A program made the translations under genes and the position numbers. Below are positions 9,496-20,347 of a stretch of DNA of 64,000 nt, piece by piece; the first letter of the stretch is position 1, and each line of letters begins with the position of its first letter. Location of the stretch: NCBI GenBank assembly GCA_947473475.1, contig CANJBZ010000002.1, forward strand, positions 62,001 to 126,000, written 5' to 3'. The DNA is from Alphaproteobacteria bacterium. Lineage in GTDB: Bacteria; Pseudomonadota; Alphaproteobacteria; Micropepsales; Micropepsaceae. Below the pieces are notes generated by a model that searched no databases, was not told where the DNA came from, and worked only from the letters and a program-made list of their open reading frames with translations.

Positions 9496-10989
9496 TTAAC
9501 TTTCGACCGAGCCGTCCTGACCTTCGTCGGAATCTGCCGCTTTTTTGGCGCGGGACTTCTTGGCGGGCTTGGCCGGCGCCGCTTCGTCGCTTTGCTCAGC
9601 CGCTGCCGGTTCGGCGGCAGGGGCAGCGGGCCCCGCTTTCAGCTTTTCTTCCGCCTCGTCCGGATCGACGAACAGGATATCGCGATCGACCTTGCGGTCC
9701 TCGACCTGAACCAGCTCGCCCAGGAAGTCGACAACCTTATCTTCGAACAGCGGCACGCGCAGCTCCGCCATCGCCTGCGGATTGCTGGTGTAATACTGGA
9801 CAACCTGCTGCTCCTGGCCGGGGAATTGCCGTGCGCGAGCCGCGAGCGCCCTGTTGACCTCGTCCTGGCTGACGGTGATGGCGTTCTGCTCGCCGACCTT
9901 GGCGAGAACCAAGCCCAACCGAACGCGCCGTTCGGCAATCGTCCGGTATTCGGCTCTCAGGTCGTCTTCGCTCTTGCCCTCGTCTTCCGGTGAGGCGCCC
10001 TCGCGCTCAAGTTCGGCTTTCACTTGTGCCCAAATGGCCTCGAATTCTGCATCGACCATGCCTTGCGGCAGATCGAAACTGTGGGCGGCATCCAAGGCGT
10101 CCAGAATGCGGCGCTTGAGATGCGTGCGGCTGGCGCGGGCATACTCGCCCTGCATCTGCTCCGTGAGGCGCGCCTTCAGATCGTCGAGTGATTCGAGGCC
10201 GACTTTCTTGGCGAGTTCGTCATCGATCGCGACATCGCCCGGCGCTTTGACGGCTTTCACCTTCACGGCGAATTCGGCGTCTTTGCCCGCCAGATTTTTG
10301 GCGCCGTAGCTCTCCGGGAATTTCACACTGACCGTGCGCTCGTCGCCGGCCTTGGTGCCGATGAGCTGATCTTCGAAGCCCGGAATGAACGCACCCGAGC
10401 CGAGCGTCAGGTCGAAATCTTCCGCCTTGCCGCCTTCGAATGCTTCGCCGTCGATCTTGCCTTCGAAATCGATGGTGACGGCATCGCCATTTTCGGCGAC
10501 AGCGCCTTCGCCCTTGTCCGTGTACGTCTTTTGCGAATCGGCCAGACGCTTCAGCGATTGTTCGATCACGTCATCGGTGACGTCCGAAACCAAACGCTCG
10601 GCTTTCAGGTCGCTCAGATTGGCCAGCTCGAAGTTCGGCATCAAATCCACCTTCATGGTGAATTCGAGGTCGGCTTTGCCCGCAAGCACCGTATCCAGCG
10701 CATTGACGAAATCGACCCGGGGCTGCGCCGCCGGTTTGATTTCCTTTTCCTTGAGCACCTGCTCGCTGGACTGGTTGATCGTCTCGTTGACGATGTCGCC
10801 CATCAGCGACTTGCCGTAGGTCTTCTTCAGGAACGAGACGGGCGCCTTGCCGGGCCGAAACCCTTTCAGATGAATCTTGGGCCGCATCTCGACGATTTTG
10901 CCGGTGAGCTTGGCGTCGAGGTCGCCCGCGCCGATCGTGACGGTGAATTCGCGGCGGAGCGGCTGGGAGAGAGTTTCGGTAATTTGCAT
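9496..10989 (-). CDS. tig: Trigger factor
   Basis: The 497-residue ribosome-associated chaperone and peptidyl-prolyl isomerase begins MQITETLSQPLRREF. It has the ribosome-binding signature GFRPGKAP near residue 45, an FKBP-type domain in the middle (DAVTIDFEGKIDGEAFEGG) and a helical C-terminal chaperone domain. The last ~50 residues form an Ala/Pro/Lys/Glu-rich tail (AAPAKPAKKSRAKKA) that looks disordered; such tails are variable in the family. An open extension of nine codons upstream is considered non-coding because MQ(I/V) is the family start. It heads the quality-control block, just after tRNA-Leu. Confidence 0.97.
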   Translation of the reverse strand: MQITETLSQPLRREFTVTIGAGDLDAKLTGKIVEMRPKIHLKGFRPGKAPVSFLKKTYGKSLMGDIVNETINQSSEQVLKEKEIKPAAQPRVDFVNALDTVLAGKADLEFTMKVDLMPNFELANLSDLKAERLVSDVTDDVIEQSLKRLADSQKTYTDKGEGAVAENGDAVTIDFEGKIDGEAFEGGKAEDFDLTLGSGAFIPGFEDQLIGTKAGDERTVSVKFPESYGAKNLAGKDAEFAVKVKAVKAPGDVAIDDELAKKVGLESLDDLKARLTEQMQGEYARASRTHLKRRILDALDAAHSFDLPQGMVDAEFEAIWAQVKAELEREGASPEDEGKSEDDLRAEYRTIAERRVRLGLVLAKVGEQNAITVSQDEVNRALAARARQFPGQEQQVVQYYTSNPQAMAELRVPLFEDKVVDFLGELVQVEDRKVDRDILFVDPDEAEEKLKAGPAAPAAEPAAAEQSDEAAPAKPAKKSRAKKAADSDEGQDGSVES

Positions 10990-11044
10990 GATCTGAATCC
11001 GAGTTGGTCTGGCCAAGAAACCGGCCGTTAAGGCTTAGCAAAAC

Positions 11045-11129
11045 TGGTGCGGGCGGAGGGATTTGAACCCACACGACTTGCGTCACAGGAACCTAAATCC
11101 TGCGTGTCTGCCAGTTCCACCACGCCCGC
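11045..11129 (-). tRNA. tRNA-Leu (anticodon TAG)
   Basis: The 85-base class II tRNA reads from 11129 to 11045, with acceptor GCGGGCG/CGCCCGC, discriminator A and an encoded CCA. The anticodon stem CAGGA/TCCTG encloses TTTAGGT, giving TAG. A long variable arm (TGACGCAAGTCGT) and the T-arm GGTTCAAATCC complete it. It lies upstream of tig on the same strand. Confidence 0.96.
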
Positions 11130-11212
11130 ATTACGAGCTCTACGCAACGTTGTTTTAACCCGTCCGGCCGCGCAAAGAGGCGGCCCCTATATCACAGCGT
11201 TTCATACGGGGG

Positions 11213-12504
11213 CTAGGGTGAGCTTTCGGGTATTATGGCGGAAGCGCGTGCGGCGCGCCTCCCGGCCTGGCCGAGAAACAGCAAAATCCCCGCCGCCATG
11301 GCCAGACCCACGGCCAAAGCCTGCATTCCCGCTCCATAACCGCCGGTCGATTGCCGCAGCAGGCCGACGACGGTTGGGCCCAGAAAGCCGCCTAATCCCG
11401 TGCCGAAGGTGTTCACCAGGGCAATGCCGCCGGCCGCCGCCGTGCCGCTGAGGAACATCGAGGGCACGCTGTAGAAGGTCGGCAGAGCCGAATAAATGCC
11501 AACCGTGGCGAACGTCAGTGCCACGAGGACGGCCAAATTGGACCCGGAAAGACTTGCGATTACCAGGGAAACGGCGGCCAGCAGAGCCGCGGCCGCCACA
11601 TGCTTCACGCGCTCACCATGCCTGTCGCTCGATCGGCCCCAAAACACCATGGCCCCCATTCCAGCCACCGAAGGCACCGCCACAATGAACCCGGTGGCCA
11701 GATTCGAATACCCCATGGACTGGACGATCTGCGGCAGCCATAGCCCAACCCCGTAATTCCCAAAGGAAAGACCAAGTCCGACGGGGCATAGCAGCAAGAC
11801 TCGCGGGTCGAGCAGCGCGGGTCCAAGGCTGTGGTGAGAGGTTGCGTCCTCCGCGGCGAGCCGGGCGGCAATCGCCTGTTTCTCCGTCTGGTCCAGCCAG
11901 GGCGCGTCCTTAGGCCCATCGGGAAGGAACTTCAAAACGGCGAACGCAAGAATGCAGGCCGGAATGCCCTCCAGCAGAAACATCCATTGCCAGCCAGCAA
12001 GACCGCCCGAACCGTTCATCCCCAGAAGCATGCCCGAAATCGGCGCGCCAATTATGTTGGCAAGCGGCACAGCGGTCATGAAGCTCGCCGTGAAGCGCGC
12101 ACGATAGAAGCGCGGGAACCAGAGCGTCAGGTAGAAAATCATGCCGGGGAAAAATCCGGCCTCCGCGACACCCAGCAGGAAGCGCAGCGTGTAAAAGCTC
12201 GCCTGTCCGGCAATAGCGGCGTTCGCGACGGAGATGACGCCCCACACCGCGAGAATCACGCAAATCCAGCGGCGCGCGCCGATCCGCCCAAGAATCAGAT
12301 TCGCAGGCACCTGGCAGAGAAAATATCCGACGAAGAAGAGCCCCGCACCGAAGCCGTAAATCGCCGGTGAAAACCCAAGTCGCGATTCATAGTGAGCGCC
12401 GCGAAACCCACATTCACGCGGTCGAGAAAATTCACGACATACAGCACCACCATGAACGGAATGAGGCGCCACGCGCATTTGGCGAAGAGGCGATCCTCGT
12501 TCAT
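11213..12504 (-). pseudogene. MFS transporter of ACS type, frameshifted
   Basis: The start (MNEDRLFAKCAWRLIPF) and the first transmembrane segment, ending MNRDLGF, are in one frame. The protein continues as SPAIYGFGAGLFFVGYF in the next frame. The break is at a run of four T on the coding strand (12370-12373); one more T would restore a ~430-residue carrier matching the neighbouring intact paralogue, which reads MNKDLGFSPAIYG at the same point. The rest shows the usual 12-segment MFS pattern of the anion:cation symporter family, which imports organic acids. A true frameshift and a homopolymer read error look identical here. Its ATG overlaps the stop of the upstream paralogue as ATGA. Confidence 0.75.
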
Positions 12505-13769
12505 GGGCCGCGCACCGGCTGGCGCGGCGCCATGGAGCGGCCGACGATCAGCGCCAGGACACCCGCCATGAACAACGCGGACGCGAGCGCCATCATCGCC
12601 CGGCTATAGTCCCCATCCTTCGTGAGAAACCCCGTGAGGACCGGGCCGACCAGTCCGCCCGTGGTTCCTATGGCGGTCATGAGACCTATTCCCGCCGCAA
12701 CAGCCGGCCCCGACAGGAACGACGACACCGCGCTGACCTGCGGCGCCAGCGAAGCGAATATGCCGGTGGCGACGAAGGAAAGCGCAATCAGTTTTACAGT
12801 CGTCGATGGGGAGATACTGGCGACCATAAAACCCGCCGCCGCGACAAAAGCCGGGATGGCAATGTGCCAGATGCGTTCGTCGCGGAAATCGCTGGAACGG
12901 CCCCAGAGAATCATCACGACGACCGCCACGAGGTACGGGACCACAATCATAAAGCCGGTGGCCAGCACCGAAAATCCCATGGATGCGATGATCTGCGGCA
13001 ACCACAGGCCCGCGCCATAGCCGCCGGCCAGCACGCCGAAATTCACGAAACCCAGAGCGATCACGCGTCCGTCCAAAAGGACCGAGGTGAGGCTCGATTT
13101 TTCTGTTTTCGGATCGGCCGCCAAACGCGCGGTGACAAGCGCCTTTTCATCCGGGGATAGAAAATTTGCTTCCGACGGACGGTCGGGAAGATAACTCAGG
13201 ACGAAGAAGGCCAGTACGCAGGCAGGCAATCCTTCAAGGATGAACAGCCATTGCCACCCATGCAGGCCGCCCAGGCCGTCCATTTGCAGAATCAGTCCCG
13301 ACAGCGGTCCGCCGATGACGAACGCAAGCGGGCTTCCGGCAAGAAAGGTGGCCGAGAAGCGCGCGCGATAGGCGAGCGGAAACCAATAGGTTAGATAGAG
13401 CAGGACACCCGGAACCAAACCGCATTCCGCCAATCCCAGCAAAAAGCGCAGGAAGAAAAAGCTGGACTGGCCCGCAATAAGCGCATTGCCTGCCGATACC
13501 GCGCCCCATGTCGCCAAAATGGCGAACAGCCACCGGCGCGCTCCGATCCGGTGCAGCATCAGATTGGCCGGAAACTGAAACGGCCCATAGCCCAGGAAGA
13601 AAATCCCGGCGCCGATGCCGTATATCGCTGGGCTGAAACCCAGATCCTTATTCATGGTGAGCGCGGCAAAGCCGACATTCACCCGATCAAGGAAGCTCAC
13701 GACATACAGCAGCGTCACAAACGGAATGATCCGCCAAGCACATTTGGCGAAAACACGATCCTCGCTCAT
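12501..13769 (-). CDS. MFS transporter, anion:cation symporter type
   Basis: The 422-residue polytopic membrane protein has about 12 hydrophobic segments and the FLDRVNVGFAAL motif of the ACS family (phthalate, tartrate and hexuronate carriers). The cytoplasmic loop 2-3 region carries RIGARRW. It probably imports an organic acid anion with protons; the substrate is unknown. Its stop overlaps the start of the frameshifted paralogue by four bases, so the two form a translationally coupled tandem duplication. The gene is divergent from the cytochrome c/Vgb fusion, suggesting but not proving a shared catabolic role. Confidence 0.85.
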   Translation of the reverse strand: MSEDRVFAKCAWRIIPFVTLLYVVSFLDRVNVGFAALTMNKDLGFSPAIYGIGAGIFFLGYGPFQFPANLMLHRIGARRWLFAILATWGAVSAGNALIAGQSSFFFLRFLLGLAECGLVPGVLLYLTYWFPLAYRARFSATFLAGSPLAFVIGGPLSGLILQMDGLGGLHGWQWLFILEGLPACVLAFFVLSYLPDRPSEANFLSPDEKALVTARLAADPKTEKSSLTSVLLDGRVIALGFVNFGVLAGGYGAGLWLPQIIASMGFSVLATGFMIVVPYLVAVVVMILWGRSSDFRDERIWHIAIPAFVAAAGFMVASISPSTTVKLIALSFVATGIFASLAPQVSAVSSFLSGPAVAAGIGLMTAIGTTGGLVGPVLTGFLTKDGDYSRAMMALASALFMAGVLALIVGRSMAPRQPVRGP

Positions 13770-13923
13770 ATCCCCCTGAGGCTTGGTACCGTTAATTTTG
13801 GCGGGGGGACCCTATCACGAAGAGGTGGCCCCAGCGCCAGCCTCTTCGCGCCATCGTGCATTGAGGGCATGAGAGGGGCTCGCTAGATTGCCGCCAACGC
13901 TATTCGCCTTCAGGAGGGATGCC

Positions 13924-15138
13924 ATGAAGAGCTTTTCGCTTGCCTTGATCTCGGCTGGTGCCGCGGTCCTTGTCCTTCCGGCCTTTGCTCAAAGTCAGCT
14001 TCCCAACGGCAACGGCAAGCAGATCGTAGAGACGCAATGCACGGTCTGTCACGAGGTGCTGCGCATCACCAATTCGGGCCATAGCCGCGAGGAATGGGAC
14101 ACCGTCGTCCACAACATGATCATGATGGGCGCGGTGCTTAAGCCCGAACAGATTTCGGTGGTGACAAATTACCTCGCATCGAATTTTCCACCGAAGGCCA
14201 AGTCGAACGTCGCGACGATTTCCGGCACGGTGCAGGCAAACTTCAAAGAGTTCAAACTGCCGACGCGCGCGTTCCCGCACGATCCGTATGCGGCCGCCGA
14301 TGGCTCGATCTGGTATTCGGGCCAGCTCGGCAATGTGCTGGGACGCGTCGATACAAAAACCGGTCAGGTGAAAGATTATCCCCTGCCCGCAAGCTCCGGC
14401 CCGCACGGCCTGATGGGCGATAAAGACGGCAACATCTGGTTCACCGGCAATTTCGCGGGCTATGTCGGCAAGCTCGATCCCAAGACGGGCAAGGTCACGC
14501 AGTACCCGACGCCGGGCGCGCGCGATCCACATTCGCTGGTGTTCGATCCCGACGGCATTTTGTGGTTCACGGCGCAGGGCGCGAACCAGGTCGGACGCGT
14601 CGATCCCAAGACCGGCGAGGTGAAAATGGTGCAGGTGCCGACGCGCTTTGCCGCGCCGTACGGCATCGTGATGAGTTCCAAGGGCGTCCCATTCTTCTGC
14701 GAGTTCGGCGCCAATAAGGTGGCCAGCATCGATCCCAAGACGATGAAGATCACCGAATACACTTTGCCCAATCGCGACACGCGCCCGCGCCGGATTGCGA
14801 TCACCAAGGACGATGTTCTCTGGTACGGCGATTACACACGCGGCTATCTCGGCATGTACGATCCGAAGACCGGCAAGTCCAAGGAATGGAAATCACCGGC
14901 GGGCTTGGATTCCGCGCCCTACGGCATCACCGCAGGCGCCGACGACGCGGTCTGGTATAGCGAGTCCGGTGCTTCGCCCAACACGCTGGTTCGCTTCGAT
15001 CCGAAGACGGAGAAATTCCAGACCTGGAAAATCCCCTCCGGCGGCGGCACCGTGCGCAACATGATGGCAACCAAGGACGGCAATCTCGCGATAGCAGAGT
15101 CAGGAGAAAACATCGTCGCGTTGGTAGAGCTGAAATAG
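13924..15138 (+). CDS. Secreted cytochrome c fused to a Vgb-type beta-propeller
   Basis: The 404-residue protein starts with a Sec signal (MKSFSLALIS..., cleavage near AFAQ). A short cytochrome c domain has the heme motif CTVCH near residue 40 and a Met-rich distal segment (MIMMGAVL). From about residue 95 a virginiamycin B lyase-like propeller follows, with repeated IWYSGQ, IWFTGN, LWFTAQ and VWYSES blades and GRVDPKTG connectors. AGGAGG at 13911-13916 fixes the start. Known Vgb opens streptogramin lactone rings, but propellers fused to cytochrome c are more likely redox or sensing proteins; no antibiotic role can be claimed. Confidence 0.82.
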   Translation: MKSFSLALISAGAAVLVLPAFAQSQLPNGNGKQIVETQCTVCHEVLRITNSGHSREEWDTVVHNMIMMGAVLKPEQISVVTNYLASNFPPKAKSNVATISGTVQANFKEFKLPTRAFPHDPYAAADGSIWYSGQLGNVLGRVDTKTGQVKDYPLPASSGPHGLMGDKDGNIWFTGNFAGYVGKLDPKTGKVTQYPTPGARDPHSLVFDPDGILWFTAQGANQVGRVDPKTGEVKMVQVPTRFAAPYGIVMSSKGVPFFCEFGANKVASIDPKTMKITEYTLPNRDTRPRRIAITKDDVLWYGDYTRGYLGMYDPKTGKSKEWKSPAGLDSAPYGITAGADDAVWYSESGASPNTLVRFDPKTEKFQTWKIPSGGGTVRNMMATKDGNLAIAESGENIVALVELK

Positions 15139-15140
15139 AA

Positions 15141-15330
15141 GCTCCTCCCCTGCGAAGCGGGGGAGGGGAACCATGCGAAGCATGGTGGAGGGGGCTGCCG
15201 CGCGCTCAATCCCTCGTCGTGAAGCGCAGATTTTTTTATGCTTGGACTATTGAGGAGCTGAGCGGTGGCCGCCCCCACCACCACTTCGCGGTCCCCCTCC
15301 CCCCGCTACGCTGCGCTCCGCAGGGGAGGA

Positions 15331-15332
<2 letters not shown>
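15141..15332. repeat. Inverted pair of GC-rich repeat elements (type A)
   Basis: Two copies of an approximately 60-bp element face each other between convergent genes. The left copy (15141-15198) reads CTCCTCCCCTGCG, GGGGGAGGGG, ACCATGCGAAGCATGGTGG, AGGGGGC in order. The right copy (about 15265-15332) reads similarly on the other strand, with CCTCCCCTGCGGAGCG and a GGTGGTGGGGGC end. Both contain internal stems. The central ~65 bp includes a T7 run (15232-15238). The right copy ends at the YgiQ stop codon. Confidence 0.7.
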
Positions 15333-17391
<2,059 letters not shown>

Positions 17392-17522
17392 CGGACCAAC
17401 CTAGAGGAAAGCGGAACCCAGCGCACGCCGCGATTTCGTGAGCGCTGGCGAATGACAAGTAAAAAACCTCCATTCTTGATACCATGTACAACGTATGCGC
17501 GAGCAAAAGGGGATTCTCGATC

Positions 17523-17954
17523 ATGGAAAACGGCCCTCCCCGGCTGATTGAGGCAGCAGGCGGAATTGTCGAGCGCGAAACCTCCGAAGGGAAATTGATC
17601 GCCGTCGTCCATCGCGAAAGATATGGACGCGAGTGTGCACTCCCTAAAGGTAAGCGCAAACCCGGCGAAACCCTCCTGGAAACGGCTCTTCGTGAGGTGA
17701 ACGAAGAAACCGGGCTTTCGCCCACGGTGCACGAATTCGCGGGAACCAATTCTTACAGTGTGGGTAGCACGCGCAAAATTGCTGTGTACTGGCGCATGAG
17801 CGTTGGCACCGCCGAGACAAATTTGTCGCCCAAAGACAGTGAGGCGGTTACCGCCGAGTGGCTATCACCAGAGCAGGCGATAGAGTGCCTGACTCATAAA
17901 GACCAGAGCGAGCTTATTCTTAAAATCTACGGCCGCCGGAGGACCGCACGATGA
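17523..17954 (+). CDS. Nudix hydrolase, first gene of a two-gene cassette
   Basis: The 143-residue protein has a perfect Nudix box, G-x5-E-x7-REV-x-EE-x-GL, reading GKRKPGE...REVNEETGL, which binds Mg2+ and hydrolyses nucleoside diphosphate-X substrates. The family substrate cannot be deduced. ATG 17523 puts the domain at the usual distance from the terminus; an in-frame ATG at 17484 adds 13 residues but has no Shine-Dalgarno, whereas AAGGGG precedes 17523. The stop overlaps the next ATG as ATGA, so the two products are probably made together. Confidence 0.85.
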   Translation: MENGPPRLIEAAGGIVERETSEGKLIAVVHRERYGRECALPKGKRKPGETLLETALREVNEETGLSPTVHEFAGTNSYSVGSTRKIAVYWRMSVGTAETNLSPKDSEAVTAEWLSPEQAIECLTHKDQSELILKIYGRRRTAR

Positions 17955-18796
17955 GCTTGTGCGTAAGATTGAAAAGGCTGCCTCGTCTTTCCAGTTGGAA
18001 GAGGATTGAGGCAGAAATATCGGCGTACGAAAAAGAACTGGCGGCACGGCAGAAGCGGGAAGAACCGTCTGAAAAATTCACGGCGATAACGGACGCATTA
18101 TCCGCCGCGAACGACGCGGTTGTTAAAGGTGAAATCGAACGCGCGTGGCGGTGTTATCACCTCTCGCGTAGACTTTATTTTTTCGTCGCCACACCTGCGG
18201 AATTGTACGCTTCTGCGGTCACTCTGAGGCACGAGGCCGAAAAGTTGAGGAAGTGGCGGAAGGACGCTATTGAAGAACTGCTAAATGAAGGCTGTGACGA
18301 TTTTAGGGCCCGCATTTACGAAGCAGCCTCTCTTAAGGACGAGCATTTCGCCAACGAGGCTTACAAAGACGGCCTTCTCCGCTGGAGAGCTATCCACTTT
18401 GCCGTGATTATTCCCTTGTTACTCGCAGCGTTTTCTGGCGTCGCATTCTTAGAACATGCCCCAAATGTGGACATGCCCGTGAACCCGTGGGGGGCGTTGC
18501 CGCTCGTATGGCTGGCCGGTCTGCTCGGGGCGGCCGTCAGTGCGGTCACCAATCTGCCGAGCCAGGGCCAAGGAACCCGCATTCCCGAACTTGCGGCAAC
18601 GCTCCGCGTGACGATGCTGCGACTCCTTACCGGCGCAGCCATGGCGACAATCATTTACACCGCCGCGAAGGCCGGCGTTTTGTCCAACCTGTTCAACATG
18701 GGAAGCCACGGTGTCACACTGTTTCTTTGCATTGCAGCAGGATTCAGCGAGCGCCTCGTACCCAAAGTTATGGAAACATTTGCGTCGCAAAAGTGA
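17951..18796 (+). CDS. Helical multi-pass membrane protein coupled to the Nudix gene
   Basis: The 281-residue protein has a charged, helical cytoplasmic N-terminal half of about 140 residues, rich in Lys, Glu and Arg. Three to four membrane segments follow: AIHFAVIIPLLLAAF near 145, LPLVWLAGLLGAAVSAV near 175, LLTGAAMATIIYTAA near 215 and a last one ending in AGFSERL. The AGFSERL end and the GA-x-S-x-V loop recur in uncharacterised membrane proteins next to signalling enzymes; I do not recognise a named domain. It starts inside the Nudix stop codon. One sampled line (18001-18060) has about 55% GC, which looks low for this window. Confidence 0.75.
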   Translation: MSLCVRLKRLPRLSSWKRIEAEISAYEKELAARQKREEPSEKFTAITDALSAANDAVVKGEIERAWRCYHLSRRLYFFVATPAELYASAVTLRHEAEKLRKWRKDAIEELLNEGCDDFRARIYEAASLKDEHFANEAYKDGLLRWRAIHFAVIIPLLLAAFSGVAFLEHAPNVDMPVNPWGALPLVWLAGLLGAAVSAVTNLPSQGQGTRIPELAATLRVTMLRLLTGAAMATIIYTAAKAGVLSNLFNMGSHGVTLFLCIAAGFSERLVPKVMETFASQK

Positions 18797-18829
18797 GCGG
18801 CACAACCACTTACCGCAAATAGCATATAT

Positions 18830-20347
18830 TTAATCCGAGCTACGGCGTTCATTGGTTCGCCGGTCATGTCCGGCCAGCGCGCGAAGCACAACCGGCAGCA
18901 ATTCGGGAAGGTCTTCCGCGATCAATCCGAGCCCAAAACGGTTCGCCGCGTCTCCATGTATCCAGGCAGCGGCATTGGCTGCATAAAACGCATCCATGCC
19001 TTGCGCCAGCAGGCCGGTAATCATGCCGGTCAGCACATCGCCCGCCCCCGCCGTTGCCAGCGTGGGTGGCGCATTAGGGTTAATGGCCGCCCTACCGTCC
19101 GGGGCCGCGACGACGGTATCGGCGCCTTTCAGAAGAACTACGCAGCCCGCCGCCGATGCCGCTTCACGCGCGGCCAGCAGGCGTGAGCCGGAACGCTTCA
19201 GCAAGCCCGGAAAGATGCGCTCGAACTCCCCATCGTGAGGGGTAAGAACAGCCTTGGCATGCAGTTGGCGAAACAGCGCAGCGGGATCCTCTGCGAAAGA
19301 CGTCAGCGCATCGGCGTCCAGCACAACGGCAGCGCCGCTTGCGAGCGCTGCGGCGGTGAGGTCCTGCGTCTCTGCCCCTACCCCGCAGCCCGGCCCAAGC
19401 GCGACCGCGTTGAAGCGCTTGTCGCTGAGAAGCGCGCTTAGACCTTTCGCGCCCTCGAACGGCTTTATCATGATGGCGGTGAGATGCGCGGCATTGACGC
19501 CAACCGCATCAAGCGGGCTGGCAACACTGACTAGCCCTGCCCCGACCCTCAGCGCGCCCCGCGCCGCCAGCCGTGCCGCGCCAGTGGCGTGCATCGGACC
19601 GCTGACAATAACTGCATGGCCGCGGTCGTATTTATGGGCCGTGGGTGAAAGCGCGGGGAATTTTCCCCGCCACAGATCGCGGCCATTCTCGAAGGTTTTG
19701 ACGCCGATGGTCTGCAAGACGGACTCGGGAATACCGATATCGGCGACGCGAACCTCTCCGCACAAAGCCCGTCCGGGAAAGAACAGATGCCCCGTCTTCC
19801 TACGGAAGAACGTCACCGTATGGCTGGCGCGCATGCACAGACCATCTGGCCCATCTAAAGGACGGCCCAGATCGCCGTGCAAACCGCTCGGCACATCGAC
19901 AGCCAGAACCGGCAAGCCGCTGGCATTGGCCGCGCGCACGGCGTCTGCGGCCACTCCCTCCAAGGGACGCGAAAGGCCCGCGCCGAAAAGCGCGTCGATG
20001 ATGAGCGTGGCGCCTTTGAACGCATCCGCTCCGAACGGCAGGAACGGCCCGCGCCAGCGTTTGGCCATTTCGGCCGCGTCACCCTTCAGGCCGTCAGCCG
20101 GGGCAACGGAGACGGCGCGCACCTGATACCCGCGCTCGCGCAACTTGACGGCCGCGCAATACCCATCGCCGCCATTGTTGCCGGGGCCGCACAGAACGAC
20201 GACATGGGCAAACGGGTACAGCGCATCGACCGCATCGGCGATCGCCGCGCCGGCATTCTCCATCAGCTTGATGGAAGGCACACCAGCAGCCACGGCAAGC
20301 CGGTCGGCCTCGCCCATTTCCGCAACCGTGAGGACTTCGCCGCTCAT
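18830..20347 (-). CDS. nnr: Bifunctional NAD(P)H-hydrate epimerase / dehydratase
   Basis: The 505-residue fusion repairs damaged NAD(P)H hydrates. The N-terminal YjeF_N epimerase domain (about 1-215) has VVLCGPGNNGGDGY. The C-terminal carbohydrate-kinase-like ADP-dependent dehydratase domain (about 225-490) has VVLDADAL, LTPHDGEFERIFP and TAGAGDVLTGMI. E. coli YjeF has the same two-domain order and similar length. The ATG overlaps the stop of the upstream aminotransferase gene by four bases (ATGA). Confidence 0.96.
   Translation of the reverse strand: MSGEVLTVAEMGEADRLAVAAGVPSIKLMENAGAAIADAVDALYPFAHVVVLCGPGNNGGDGYCAAVKLRERGYQVRAVSVAPADGLKGDAAEMAKRWRGPFLPFGADAFKGATLIIDALFGAGLSRPLEGVAADAVRAANASGLPVLAVDVPSGLHGDLGRPLDGPDGLCMRASHTVTFFRRKTGHLFFPGRALCGEVRVADIGIPESVLQTIGVKTFENGRDLWRGKFPALSPTAHKYDRGHAVIVSGPMHATGAARLAARGALRVGAGLVSVASPLDAVGVNAAHLTAIMIKPFEGAKGLSALLSDKRFNAVALGPGCGVGAETQDLTAAALASGAAVVLDADALTSFAEDPAALFRQLHAKAVLTPHDGEFERIFPGLLKRSGSRLLAAREAASAAGCVVLLKGADTVVAAPDGRAAINPNAPPTLATAGAGDVLTGMITGLLAQGMDAFYAANAAAWIHGDAANRFGLGLIAEDLPELLPVVLRALAGHDRRTNERRSSD

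Noticed and set aside
17523-18796. Nudix-membrane pair as a CBASS or CRISPR-linked operon
   Set aside because: No CD-NTase, Cap accessory protein, CRISPR repeat or cas gene is present nearby, so only a general two-gene module is proposed.
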